A stretch of DNA of 64,000 nucleotides from Magnetospirillum aberrantis SpK (GTDB taxonomy: Bacteria > Pseudomonadota > Alphaproteobacteria > Rhodospirillales > Magnetospirillaceae), in contig NZ_JAAIYP010000039.1 in NCBI RefSeq assembly GCF_011022235.1, positions 1-64,000 on the forward strand, read 5' to 3'. Below the pieces are notes generated by a model. It had not been told where the DNA came from, ran no database searches, and saw only the letters and a list, made by a program, of their open reading frames with translations. Positions within the stretch are counted from its first letter, which is position 1, and the number at the start of each line of letters is the position of its first letter. Below are positions 1-8,457 of the stretch, piece by piece. A program made the position numbers and the translations under genes.

Positions 1-153
1 AAAAAAACGTGCCCGTGGCCCTGATCCCACCGTCCGTTCAACCTCACCGGCGGAAGTTCATCATATATAGGGGCACCGAATTCGGCACCGCCGCAGTGCA
101 GCACAGCAACAGTCAAGAGGAATTTTAGGGGTTTTATGCTTGCCTAGATAAGC

Positions 154-1581
154 TTGGGCTGCGATAACCCTTTTCATTGCCTTTTCACGGAACGGACAAG
201 TCCATTGCGCAACCACCTGAGGGCCAAGATCAAGCGATCCTTGAAGGCGGCGGGAGTGGTTGGCCTGGTGGGAATCGGCGTCTTACTTGCCGCCCGTCCC
301 TTCGTCCAGTTCGGCGATTCCGATACGCCGCTGGACGCCACGCCACCGGCCTATGTGGATCTGGAAGCGGAACATTCGGTTCGCGCCGAACAAATCGCCT
401 CGGACAGTGAACTTGAGGATCGTGCCACCCGACCGGTGGAAAACCATGTTCAGGTCGCTTCGGGCGACACGCTGATGGACGTGCTGATCCGCGCCGGCGT
501 CGATGTCTCCGATGCCAGTCTGGCCATCGATGCCTTGCGCGACGTTTACAATCCGCGAGGTCTGCGCGCCGGACAGAAGGTCACGGTGACCTTCGACAAG
601 CCGTCCCACGGCTTTGGCATCGGCGGTTTCACCAAGGTCTCGCTGCACGCCGACCCCATCCGGGAAGTCATGGCCCAGCGCACCGAAAGCGGAAGTTTCC
701 AGGGCATCGAGGCTCAGCGTCAGGTCCGCCGCGAAATCGCCCATTACAGCGGCACCATCAAGTCGTCGCTGTTCGAAAGCGCGCAAAGCGCCGGCATTCC
801 CGCCCAGATCATCGTCGCCATGATCAAGGCCTTGTCCTATGACGTCGACTTCCAGCGCGACATCCAGGCGGGCAACACCTTCGATGTGATGTTCGAAGCC
901 TTCTACGACACCAAGGGCAAGCTGGCCCGCAGCGGCGAAATGCTCTACGCCAGCGTCGGCCTGGGCGGCCTGCCGATCGCCATGTATCGCTTCGAGCGCG
1001 ATGGCGGCGTGGTCGAATACTTCAACGAAAAGGGTGAAAGCGTCCGCAAGGCGCTGCTCAAGACGCCGGTGGACGGCGCCCGGATCACCTCGGGCTTCGG
1101 CATGCGCAACCACCCGATCCTGGGCTTCACCAAGATGCACAAAGGCATCGATTTCGGCGTCCCCCCCGGCACGCCGATCCAGGCGGCCGGCGACGGCATC
1201 GTCGAAATGGCCGGCGCCAACGGTGCCTATGGCAATTACGTTCGTATCCGCCACGGCAACGGCTTCGCCACCGCCTACGCCCATATGAGCCGTATCGCCG
1301 TCGGCATGAAATCCGGCAAGCGCGTCGGCCAGGGACAGATCATCGGCTTCGTCGGCTCGACCGGCCGTTCCACCGGCCCGCACCTGCATTACGAAGTGCT
1401 GAAGGGCAATTCCCAGATCAACCCGCTATCGGTCAAGATGCCGACCAGTACCCGTCTGGAAGGCCGCGACCTGGCCCGCTTCAACGCCATCAAGCGTGAG
1501 ACCGACACGTTGCTGGCCAAGATCGCGCCTTCGACCCGCGTCGCCGCCAATTCCATCAAAAGCGGCGCGTTGACCAACTGA
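154..1581 (+). CDS. M23 family murein metallopeptidase, membrane-anchored
   Basis: Probable peptidoglycan endopeptidase of the LytM/M23 class acting in the periplasm. The protein (475 aa from this start) has a basic N-terminus and one hydrophobic segment (about residues 33-50). A region near residues 97-150 resembles the LysM/OapA-type domains found in front of M23 domains. The C-terminal peptidase domain carries the zinc ligands: HKGID (His329, Asp333) and HLH (His410/His412), with the GSTGRSTGPHLHYE block typical of active members. The start is uncertain. No ATG lies near the front of the frame; TTG at 154 is the most upstream choice, TTG at 205 would still keep the basic N-region before the membrane segment, and none has a good ribosome-binding site. 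It is a single gene followed by a perfect hairpin. Confidence 0.9.
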   Translation: MGCDNPFHCLFTERTSPLRNHLRAKIKRSLKAAGVVGLVGIGVLLAARPFVQFGDSDTPLDATPPAYVDLEAEHSVRAEQIASDSELEDRATRPVENHVQVASGDTLMDVLIRAGVDVSDASLAIDALRDVYNPRGLRAGQKVTVTFDKPSHGFGIGGFTKVSLHADPIREVMAQRTESGSFQGIEAQRQVRREIAHYSGTIKSSLFESAQSAGIPAQIIVAMIKALSYDVDFQRDIQAGNTFDVMFEAFYDTKGKLARSGEMLYASVGLGGLPIAMYRFERDGGVVEYFNEKGESVRKALLKTPVDGARITSGFGMRNHPILGFTKMHKGIDFGVPPGTPIQAAGDGIVEMAGANGAYGNYVRIRHGNGFATAYAHMSRIAVGMKSGKRVGQGQIIGFVGSTGRSTGPHLHYEVLKGNSQINPLSVKMPTSTRLEGRDLARFNAIKRETDTLLAKIAPSTRVAANSIKSGALTN

Positions 1582-1583
1582 AC

Positions 1584-1610
1584 AGAGGGTTCACGGCCTG
1601 TGAACCCTCT
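1584..1610. terminator. Hairpin between convergent genes
   Basis: Perfect 11-bp stem (1584-1594 with 1600-1610) and a 5-nt loop, starting 3 bases after the M23 stop codon and just before the 3' end of the convergent MscS gene. There is no T-run on either strand, so it is either a weak bidirectional terminator or an mRNA 3'-end stabiliser. Confidence 0.55.
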
Positions 1611-1630
1611 GCCCCGGTTCCGATCCGACC

Positions 1631-2410
1631 TCAGGGCAATCCCAAGGGACATTCCCGCCAGATGGCGGCCATCAGGTCGGACTTGACCGCGCCGACATCA
1701 CCACTGGCGCACCACACCGCCACCGAAACGTCGACGGTCCTGTCGTTGAACTTGCCCAAGGTCACCGCCGGCGCCGGTTCGGCCAGGATGCGGGAATCCG
1801 CCTTGATCAAGGCCTTGATGGTGTCCAGCGTGCGATCGGCGCCGGCCCCATAGGGCACCGGGGCGACGATCTCGACCTTGCGGGTGGGATAGAAGGACAG
1901 GTTGCGCAACGCCGCGTTCCACAGCGTCGCGTTGGGAACGATCACCTGGATGTTGTCGCCGGTCACCAACTGGGTGTGGAACAGCGACACCTCCTTGATC
2001 TTGCCGGCCAGCCCGCCCCCCTCGATACCATCGCCCACCTTGAACGGGCGGAACAGCAACAGCATGACTCCCGCCGCCAGATTGGACAGCGTTCCTTGCA
2101 ACGCCAGACCGACAGCCAGACCGGCGGCACCCATGATGGCGACCACCGACGTGGTCTGCACGCCCAGCCGTTCCAGCACGGCGATGCCGGTCACCGCCAG
2201 CACCACCCACCGCGTCAGCGATCCGAAGAAGCCGCGCAACATGTCGTCGGCCACCCGCACGCGGGCCAGACCGCTTTTCAAGGCTCGTTCGGCCCAACCG
2301 GCGGCGATCCAGCCGAGCACCAGGATCAACAGCGCCCAGGCACCGTTACTGCCCCAGAGCATTCCCAATTCGGTCAGATACGCCAGCGACGTCGAAGAAA
2401 GTTCGGGCAT
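1631..2410 (-). CDS. Small-conductance mechanosensitive channel, MscS family
   Basis: Inner-membrane channel that opens under membrane tension to release solutes on hypo-osmotic shock. At 259 aa it is close to the compact MscS size. About three hydrophobic segments occupy roughly the first 120 residues. The third is the Gly/Ala-rich pore helix (AAGLAVGLALQGTLSNLAAG, about residues 94-113), followed by the family hallmark FRPFKVGD and a beta-domain with VPNATLWN. The C-terminal alpha/beta domain is present. ATG start preceded by a G-rich stretch (GAGGGG). It is monocistronic, lying between two hairpins. I did not attempt to tell MscS from YnaI/YbdG-type paralogues. Confidence 0.92.
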   Translation of the reverse strand: MPELSSTSLAYLTELGMLWGSNGAWALLILVLGWIAAGWAERALKSGLARVRVADDMLRGFFGSLTRWVVLAVTGIAVLERLGVQTTSVVAIMGAAGLAVGLALQGTLSNLAAGVMLLLFRPFKVGDGIEGGGLAGKIKEVSLFHTQLVTGDNIQVIVPNATLWNAALRNLSFYPTRKVEIVAPVPYGAGADRTLDTIKALIKADSRILAEPAPAVTLGKFNDRTVDVSVAVWCASGDVGAVKSDLMAAIWRECPLGLP

Positions 2411-2434
2411 GAAAAACCCCTCATACTTGTTTCA

Positions 2435-2468
2435 GAAATTCCCGACCAAAGGTCGGGAATTTCTTTTT
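2435..2468. terminator. Strong inverted repeat with T-run
   Basis: Perfect 13-bp stem (2435-2447 with 2451-2463), AAA loop, followed on the plus strand by TTTTT. It lies between the M48 gene (3' end 2549) and the start of mscS, both on the minus strand. It most likely ends the M48 transcript, although the better T-run is on the opposite strand. Confidence 0.6.
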
Positions 2469-2548
2469 GTCCCTCGCCGGGCGTGGCCCTCCGGCCACTT
2501 GGCCGCGGCCGCAATGGCCGCAAACCGGTTAAATTCGCGGAACCGATA

Positions 2549-3541
2549 TCAGATGTTCCGCCATTTGGCGGGCGTCGGGAACGCCGCCTTCAACACGTCC
2601 CAGCCCACGGCCTCGATCTTCGCGGACGGCCGGGGGTTGAACCGGGTCTTGCTTTCCAGATTGGCCACACGTTCGGAAGCCAGCGGATGGCCTTGCAGCA
2701 ACTCGGAAACGAGGTGATGACCGTATTCAAGGTCCTGGCGTTCCAGCTTCCGCATCAGCGACACCGCCCAAGCAGGGTCCATGCCGGCCCGACGCATCAG
2801 TTCGATGGAATGTTCGTCGGCCTCGTATTCGTTCTCGCGCCGAAAACCGGAATGCAGCAGATCAAGAACGCTGACGTTGCCCTTCGCCCCCGGCACCAGA
2901 TCGCCGGCCAGCATCTTGCCAAGGTCCAACATGCCCTGGGCATTGGCCTGTTCCAGGGTCCGCATCAGTTCTTGGCGCATCAAACCGTGCAAACGGTCCA
3001 CATGTCCCATTTCATGGGCCACCACCGCCATCAGTTCGCCGGGATGGTCGCAGGCGGCGATCAGTCCGGCGTTGAACGACATCTTGCCGCCGCCCAACGT
3101 CCAGGCATTGATGGAACCGCTTTTCGCCACCCGTGCTTCCCAGGGCAAATGCGGCCGATCGACCACCGCCACCAGCGGCTCGATGAACGCCTGCATGGCC
3201 CGCTGTACCCGCGGGTCGGCCACCGGCCCGCCGTCCTTTTCCATGCTGGCCAGATAAAAATGTTCGGCGGTGGCGACTTCCTCGGCCTCTTCCTCTTCCG
3301 TCACCTGACGGATGGGGGCGCGCCGGAACACATCGTTTCCCGTGTTGGCGGGCGGCTCGGGCCTGCCCCCCTCATATCCGCCGTCATCACGCTTGTCGCG
3401 GGGGAAACCGTTCCTGGGGTCGTCGTAGGGATCGACCTGTGCCCAGGGATCGCTTTGCGGCCCGATAACCTGAGCCCACGCGGAAGCGGTAACGCCCAGG
3501 CCGGCAAGGCCCGCCAGCATGGTCCGACGTGTTGTCCCCAT
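2549..3541 (-). CDS. M48 family zinc metalloprotease, exported
   Basis: Periplasmic or membrane-associated Zn protease of the M48 (BepA/LoiP/Oma1-like) group, a family used in outer-membrane protein quality control. It has HEMGH at residues 176-180 and the third-ligand block NEYEADEH (Glu238/Glu240), so the active site is complete. The N-terminus (MGTTRRTMLAGLAGLG) looks like a Tat-type signal peptide. I chose ATG at 3541 because a GGGGGA ribosome site sits just upstream; an in-frame start at 3568 would put extra residues in front of the twin arginines. No TPR domain follows the protease domain, unlike BepA. Length 330 aa. Confidence 0.88.
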   Translation of the reverse strand: MGTTRRTMLAGLAGLGVTASAWAQVIGPQSDPWAQVDPYDDPRNGFPRDKRDDGGYEGGRPEPPANTGNDVFRRAPIRQVTEEEEAEEVATAEHFYLASMEKDGGPVADPRVQRAMQAFIEPLVAVVDRPHLPWEARVAKSGSINAWTLGGGKMSFNAGLIAACDHPGELMAVVAHEMGHVDRLHGLMRQELMRTLEQANAQGMLDLGKMLAGDLVPGAKGNVSVLDLLHSGFRRENEYEADEHSIELMRRAGMDPAWAVSLMRKLERQDLEYGHHLVSELLQGHPLASERVANLESKTRFNPRPSAKIEAVGWDVLKAAFPTPAKWRNI

Positions 3542-3659
3542 TTTTCCCCCAGGTGCAGAAACCGACACGGCAGCTTAGCGCGAGTTGCGCCCGAGGCGAA
3601 GGGGGAACGCCCGCGCCGCCAAGGCGACGCGGGCGCAAGACATGCCACTTATGACCGGA

Positions 3660-4448
3660 TCAGGCGCCGCACCACACCGGATGGCGCTTGCCCAGGAAGG
3701 CGTCGATGCCTTCGGCCGCATCCTTGGCCTGCATGTTGGCGACCATGACGCGGGTGGCGTAGTCGTAAGCCTCGTCCAGCCCCATCTCGGCCTGGGCGTA
3801 GAACGCTTCCTTGCCCAGTTTCAGGGTAAAGGACGACTTGGCGGCCAGGGTGTTCGCGGCCTCGGCCACGGCGGCGTCCAACTGGTCGGGAGCAACCGCG
3901 CGATTGATCAGCCCCCACGATTCAGCCCGCGCCGCATCCACCGGCTTGCCCAGCAACAACAGTTCCATGGCCTGCTTGCGCCCGACATTGCGCGCCAGGG
4001 CGACCATCGGCGTCGAACAGAACAGACCGATATTGACGCCGGGGGTCGCGAACTGGGCGGTCTCCGCCGCATAAGCCAGATCGCACGACGCCACCAATTG
4101 GCAACCGGCGGCGGTGGCCATGGCATGGACACGGGCGATCACCGGACGCGGGAAGCGCACGATGGCCTTCATCATGCGCGAGCATTGGGTGAACACCGCC
4201 TCGACCGCGTCGGCGCCGTCCAGGCCGCTCATCTGCTTGAGGTCATGGCCGGCACAGAACGCCGGGCCGTTGGCGGCAAGGATCAACACCTTGACCGAGG
4301 TATCCGCGGCAAGACGGGCCAGCGCCGCCTCGACCTCGGTCATCAGCTCGATGGAAAGGGCGTTGCGGGCCTTGGGACGGTTCAGGGTAATGGTGGCGAC
4401 GCCATCTTGGATGTCGCTCAACAAGATGGGTTCGGTCCCGGTGCTCAT
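3660..4448 (-). CDS. Crotonase-fold protein, ECHDC3-like, both catalytic Glu replaced
   Basis: Member of the enoyl-CoA hydratase/isomerase superfamily, 262 aa from an ATG with a strong GGGAGG ribosome site. The acyl-CoA binding and fold signatures are there (FCAGHDLKQM near residue 70, ATAAGCQLVASCDLAYA, then the FATPGVNIG segment). In crotonase the catalytic glutamates lie in GGGCE and QPE. Here the same positions read AAGCQ and TPG, so both are gone. The pattern, including the C-terminal KRHPVW, matches eukaryotic ECHDC3 and its bacterial relatives, whose reaction is not settled. It may bind an acyl-CoA without hydrating it. Single gene; no beta-oxidation partners nearby. Confidence 0.85.
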   Translation of the reverse strand: MSTGTEPILLSDIQDGVATITLNRPKARNALSIELMTEVEAALARLAADTSVKVLILAANGPAFCAGHDLKQMSGLDGADAVEAVFTQCSRMMKAIVRFPRPVIARVHAMATAAGCQLVASCDLAYAAETAQFATPGVNIGLFCSTPMVALARNVGRKQAMELLLLGKPVDAARAESWGLINRAVAPDQLDAAVAEAANTLAAKSSFTLKLGKEAFYAQAEMGLDEAYDYATRVMVANMQAKDAAEGIDAFLGKRHPVWCGA

Positions 4449-4560
4449 GTTTCCTCCCGTGCGGTATGTCGCATCTTTGATTGAGTCGGGCAAAGACCCG
4501 GCTCAATCAGAATATGCGAATACGGCGACGGAACGAACGCTGTTTTCACCCTCAAGGGAT

Positions 4561-4776
4561 TTATTCCAATCCCTGCGCCTCCACGCGCAGCTTGTTCGGA
4601 TCGTCGGAGAGCAATTGCAAGGCGACGGTGCCGTTGGCGGAACGGATCAACAGCTCGCAACACCAAAGCGTTTCGTCCAACTGGACCGGAATGGTCGTCT
4701 CGACCCGGTTGACCGCTTCCACGTCCATGCTGACGCTGTGGTTGTCGCGAAAGGAAATGGCGGCAACGGTTTTCAT
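4561..4776 (-). CDS. Small hypothetical protein
   Basis: 71-residue soluble protein starting MKTVAAISF, preceded by GGGGGAT at ribosome-site spacing. It contains a Cys pair (WCCELL) and no signal peptide or membrane segment. The pattern of alternating hydrophobic residues suggests a small beta-rich fold. I do not recognise the family. It stands between the crotonase-like gene and the GH3 gene on the same strand, with about 100 bases on each side. Confidence 0.6.
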   Translation of the reverse strand: MKTVAAISFRDNHSVSMDVEAVNRVETTIPVQLDETLWCCELLIRSANGTVALQLLSDDPNKLRVEAQGLE

Positions 4777-4874
4777 CTTATCCCCCGTCGGGCGAACCCC
4801 CAGGGAAAGCTTGGCCCAGCCGGCCCAAGGAATCAACTCTCATCGCCGGCCCAATACTCAGGCCATGGCCCGAA

Positions 4875-6131
4875 TTACAAGCCTCCGGCATGGCCATCCA
4901 GACGCCGCCGGCTGGCCCCCAACATGACCGAGGACAAAGCCCCCTGGCGCCAGGACGACACCGCGCAGCTCATGGCCCGATAGTATTGCTTGCCGTCGAA
5001 CGACAGCAGCAGCAGATCGACGCCGCCGTTCAACGCCTCGGTCACCGCCGTGCACAGGCCATGGTGGTAGATAGGCGACATGACCATGTCGTCGGTCACC
5101 ACCAACCCGTCATATCCCCAGCGATCACGCATCACCCCCTGTACCACCCGACGCGAATGCGATGCGGGACGGCCGGGATCGAGGGCGGTCACCGTCACAT
5201 GTCCGACCATCACCAATGTCCCAGGTTGGGCCGCCAGGACCTGGCGGAACGGCAGCCAATCGGCTTTTTCCAATTGTTCGGGCGGCACATCCAGATTGGC
5301 CCGAAAGTGATGGGTGTCGGCGGACACCCTTCCCAAGCCGGGAAAATGCTTGAGAGTGGGGCGGACACCTTCGTCCCCCAGCCCCTCGGCATAGGCGGCG
5401 GCCAGTTCGGCGGCGACGACCGGATCGGCGGAGCTGGCGCGGCGGGCGATCAGACTGTGGAAATCCAGCGGATTGCGTTCACGCTTCAGCCGCAGATCGG
5501 CCACCGGGGCGAAATTGACGTTGACCCCCGCCGCGCCGAGATCGCGCCCATGGGCACGCCCCAGATCACGGGCGGCGGCAATGCGGGCATCCGGCGGCAA
5601 CTCGGCCAACGACGCCAAACCCGGCCGCGCCGGCAACCACGGCGACAGATGCGATACCGCACCGCCCTCCTGGTCGGCGGCCACCAGCAAGGGCGGCAAC
5701 CCGGCCCGACGGCGCAGATCCTGAAGGTGATCCAGTTCGGCCCGCAAATCCGCCACGCTTCGCCCCACCAGATTGCGCCGGGTGACGAACACACCGCCGA
5801 TCAGACCGCGCGCGGCCAACTCTTCCACCTCCTCGACCTTGCGATAGCCGACGATGAAATGGCGCCCCAACACTTGGGCGGCGGGGGCCGACAACACCGC
5901 CGACTTACGCCAGGCGAACATCCCTTCGGCCACCGCCACGGCGAACGGCGAAGCCAGGAACAGCGCCACCAACAACCAGCCCCGACGGCGCAACGTCACC
6001 GCTCCGGCCAAGCCGGCGACCGCCACTACCGGGCCGATCCAGCGCTGGACCGGCACCAGATAGGGGTCGTTGACGTTGGCGCCGACCACGGCCAGCAACA
6101 CCGCGAACAAGGCCAAGACGACGCGGATCAT
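4875..6131 (-). CDS. NagZ-like GH3 beta-N-acetylhexosaminidase, membrane-anchored
   Basis: Glycoside hydrolase family 3 protein, 418 aa, of the NagZ kind that removes GlcNAc from muropeptides. Visible signatures are KHFPG (Lys261-His262), the catalytic-loop DTH (Asp272, His274) that serves as acid/base dyad in NagZ-type enzymes, and TDD (Asp347/Asp348) at the nucleophile position. Unlike cytosolic NagZ it begins with about two hydrophobic segments (residues 3-55), so it should sit in the inner membrane. The ATG overlaps the stop of the upstream creD-like gene by four bases (ATGA), so the two are translationally coupled. The link with CreD and a CreBC pair suggests a cell-wall-damage role. Substrate is inferred from family only. 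Confidence 0.85.
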   Translation of the reverse strand: MIRVVLALFAVLLAVVGANVNDPYLVPVQRWIGPVVAVAGLAGAVTLRRRGWLLVALFLASPFAVAVAEGMFAWRKSAVLSAPAAQVLGRHFIVGYRKVEEVEELAARGLIGGVFVTRRNLVGRSVADLRAELDHLQDLRRRAGLPPLLVAADQEGGAVSHLSPWLPARPGLASLAELPPDARIAAARDLGRAHGRDLGAAGVNVNFAPVADLRLKRERNPLDFHSLIARRASSADPVVAAELAAAYAEGLGDEGVRPTLKHFPGLGRVSADTHHFRANLDVPPEQLEKADWLPFRQVLAAQPGTLVMVGHVTVTALDPGRPASHSRRVVQGVMRDRWGYDGLVVTDDMVMSPIYHHGLCTAVTEALNGGVDLLLLSFDGKQYYRAMSCAVSSWRQGALSSVMLGASRRRLDGHAGGL

Positions 6132-7417
6132 GCCCGTTCCCCCCACCAGTTCACCCGCCCGGTCAGAACCATGACCGCCGACAGCACCACGAACAGCGCC
6201 AGCGAACCACTGAGCAAGGCATAGGTTTCCAGGCGCAGCAGCACATAGATGAAGCCGAACAGCCCGGCCAACAATGCGAGGAAGCCACCCGCCGCCAGCC
6301 ACCGCCGCGTCACCAACGCGGTGAAGCCCGAGGCCTGGGCCAGCACCAGCGCCGAAGCCGCCGCGTAGCCGGGAACAAAGCCCAACGGTTCGGCCAAGGA
6401 CACCAGCAACAGCGGGAACAGGGTCAGCGATGCCCCCAGCAGGGCGTATTGCGCGGCATGTATCCGCAGGCCGCTCAGCAATTCGAACAGGAAATAGACG
6501 GTGAAGGACAAGGCGACGATCAGGATGCCGTATTTCGACACCCGGTTGACCATGCGATAGGTGGGAGTGGCCTCCAGCAGGTCGACGCCCACCTGAACCG
6601 CATCCGCCTCGACCGCGTCGGCGCGGATTTGGGTCCACATCTGGCGGCCGGCCGGATTGACCAGCGACCAATGGGCGGTGAAACCGTTTTCTCCCACCGT
6701 CGATGTTTCGGGTAAGGCCGAACCGACGAAACTGGGGGTCGGCCACGGCGCAGACAGGGCCAAGGTGCCGTTGCGTCCTTCGGAAGCCAACCGCATGCCG
6801 CCGACACCGCGCAGGGTAAGAACCATCTGGAACGGCACGGTGCCGCCTTGGGCGGTCAACGCCACCGGCACCGCCAACACCGACCCCTGGCAATCCTCGT
6901 CACGCCCCACCACCTCGCGACAGGCTTGCCACGACCGCATCGTGCCGTCCACCTGCATGCCGTCCGCCATCCCCAGCCGCGACAGGTCGGTGGCCTCGAC
7001 GGTAATGAAGGCGCGTTCCCAGGCGATGCTGCCGCCCGGTTCGGCGATGCCGGTCAGCCGCCGCGCCTCGGGTACGACGAAGCGACCGTCCACGGTCAGC
7101 GCCATCCCATAGACCGGTGCCGCGAACAGACCGCGCCGCCGCCATTCGGGCGACAGCGCGCCTTCGGCGGCATAGCGTGCCGGAGCGAATTTCAGATAGC
7201 GCCAGGGACGGTCGGCGGCCGCGCGATAGGGAACCACCAGGGTCGGCACATGCACCACCTGACGCGGTCCCCAGGATTTGGTGAAGTCGGACAGCAACTC
7301 GCGCTGACGGGCTTCGCGCTCGTCCACCAGACTGGCGACCATCCAACCGGCCACCACGGTCAGCAGCAGGATGGCCGCCATCTGGAGCAACTTGCGGGTG
7401 GAGACGGCGGCGCTCAC
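6128..7417 (-). CDS. creD: CreD-like inner-membrane protein
   Basis: Polytopic membrane protein of the CreD (Cet) family, 429 aa. It has an N-terminal membrane segment (about residues 9-30), a large periplasmic region of about 240 residues, and five to six hydrophobic segments near the C-terminus. CreD is the classic output gene of the CreBC regulon and is tied to envelope integrity and beta-lactam response. I chose GTG at 7417, which overlaps the stop of the upstream small gene (GTGA). The GH3 gene overlaps its 3' end. The small gene, creD and the GH3 gene therefore form a tightly coupled operon, divergent from the CreBC-like pair. Confidence 0.85.
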   Translation of the reverse strand: MSAAVSTRKLLQMAAILLLTVVAGWMVASLVDEREARQRELLSDFTKSWGPRQVVHVPTLVVPYRAAADRPWRYLKFAPARYAAEGALSPEWRRRGLFAAPVYGMALTVDGRFVVPEARRLTGIAEPGGSIAWERAFITVEATDLSRLGMADGMQVDGTMRSWQACREVVGRDEDCQGSVLAVPVALTAQGGTVPFQMVLTLRGVGGMRLASEGRNGTLALSAPWPTPSFVGSALPETSTVGENGFTAHWSLVNPAGRQMWTQIRADAVEADAVQVGVDLLEATPTYRMVNRVSKYGILIVALSFTVYFLFELLSGLRIHAAQYALLGASLTLFPLLLVSLAEPLGFVPGYAAASALVLAQASGFTALVTRRWLAAGGFLALLAGLFGFIYVLLRLETYALLSGSLALFVVLSAVMVLTGRVNWWGERA

Positions 7418-7605
7418 AGCCACCACCCCCGACCCGAGCGGAAGCGCCAGCGGACGCTGCCCTTGCTCAGCACGTCCAGCCAATGCGCGGCGGCGGCGGG
7501 ATCAAGGCGCAAACGGCCCAGCAGACGGCCCGGATCGGCGCCCCCACGCAGGCAAAGCGCCACCTGAAGACGAAGGGCGGCGTTGGCATGACGATAGGCG
7601 GGCAT
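7414..7605 (-). CDS. Small basic protein, first gene of the creD operon
   Basis: 63-residue protein with a good GGGGAG ribosome site before its ATG and a stop overlapping the creD start. It is Arg/Leu/Ala-rich, with the pattern of two or three short helices (MPAYRHANAALRLQ...) and a tryptophan-rich basic C-terminus (RWRFRSGRGWWL). No signal peptide. It resembles a small winged-helix or helix-turn-helix fragment, but that is a guess from composition. Support for a real gene is the ribosome site, the coupling to creD and its placement opposite the response-regulator gene. Confidence 0.6.
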   Translation of the reverse strand: MPAYRHANAALRLQVALCLRGGADPGRLLGRLRLDPAAAAHWLDVLSKGSVRWRFRSGRGWWL

Positions 7606-7677
7606 GGCGATACTCCCCTGATACGTTGACTGAACGCCGCCAGCATGGAGCCCGACCGTGCGGCGCCGATGACCGGC

Positions 7678-7721
7678 GCGTGCAAGGGACAAGGAAAGTG
7701 TGTGCGGAATTTGTGCAGACG
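7678..7721. promoter_or_regulatory. Candidate OmpR/PhoB-type direct-repeat operator
   Basis: Four consecutive 11-base units read GCGTGCAAGGG, ACAAGGAAAGT, GTGTGCGGAAT and TTGTGCAGACG. Units 1, 3 and 4 share GTGC at the same place, an 11-bp periodicity typical of sites bound by OmpR/PhoB-class regulators. The site lies in the divergent intergenic region between the response-regulator gene and the creD operon. It is not the E. coli cre-tag sequence. Confidence 0.4.
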
Positions 7722-7743
7722 ATGGGGTACAGTGCCTCTCGCC

Positions 7744-8457
7744 ATGGCTACCGTCTTGTTGATCGACGACGCCCCCCACATCCGCGACATCGTCCGTTTC
7801 GCGCTGTCGCGTGAAGGATTCGCCGTGATCGAGGCCGGCGACGGAGCCCAGGGGCTGGCCGCCGCCGAACGCCAGCCCCCCGACCTGATCGTGCTGGACG
7901 TGATGATGCCCGAGATGGACGGCACCGAAGTCTGTCGCCGTCTGCGCCGCGCCTCGGACGTGCCCATCATCTTCCTGTCGTCGCGCGACGACGAGATCGA
8001 CCGCGTGCTGGGGCTGGAACTGGGCGGCGACGATTACGTGGCCAAGCCGTTCTCGCCGCGTGAACTGGTGGCACGGGTCAAGGCGGTGCTGCGCCGGCGC
8101 ACGCCCACACCACCCTCTGCCCCTCCCCCATCCCTTGCCTCTGCCGTCACCGTCCCTGCCGAACTGCGCCATCGCCGCCTGCGCCTGGACCTTGACGGCT
8201 ATCGCGCATTTTGGGACGACAGCGAGGTGGTGCTGACCGTCACCGAATTCGCCTTGTTGCGCACCCTGGTCGAGCGGCCGGGCAAGGTCTTCAGCCGCGA
8301 CGCCCTGATGGATGGCGCCTACAACGACTTCCGCACCGTCGCCGACCGCACCGTGGACAGCCACGTACGCCGCATCCGCGCCAAGTTCCAGGCGGTGGGC
8401 GGCGAACCGGTCGAGACGATGCACGGCCTGGGCTACAAGCTGTCGGAATGCCGATGA
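7744..8457 (+). CDS. creB: CreB-like OmpR-family response regulator
   Basis: DNA-binding response regulator, 237 aa. The N-terminal receiver domain has acidic residues DD near position 10, phospho-acceptor Asp52 (VLDVMMPEMDG) and the conserved Lys in AKPFSP. After a proline-rich linker comes a C-terminal winged helix (VVLTVTEFALLRTLVERPG...DRTVDSHVRRIRAK). ATG at 7744 is the natural start of the receiver domain. Its stop overlaps the kinase ATG (ATGA). It is called CreB-like because of the kinase partner and the creD-type gene opposite; the sequence itself would also fit other OmpR-class regulators. Confidence 0.85.
   Translation: MATVLLIDDAPHIRDIVRFALSREGFAVIEAGDGAQGLAAAERQPPDLIVLDVMMPEMDGTEVCRRLRRASDVPIIFLSSRDDEIDRVLGLELGGDDYVAKPFSPRELVARVKAVLRRRTPTPPSAPPPSLASAVTVPAELRHRRLRLDLDGYRAFWDDSEVVLTVTEFALLRTLVERPGKVFSRDALMDGAYNDFRTVADRTVDSHVRRIRAKFQAVGGEPVETMHGLGYKLSECR

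Noticed and set aside
6132-6893. An N-terminal extension of the GH3 gene up to 6893
   Set aside because: It overlaps creD in another frame and reads as low-complexity sequence. The ATG at 6131 gives an ATGA junction and a sensible membrane anchor.
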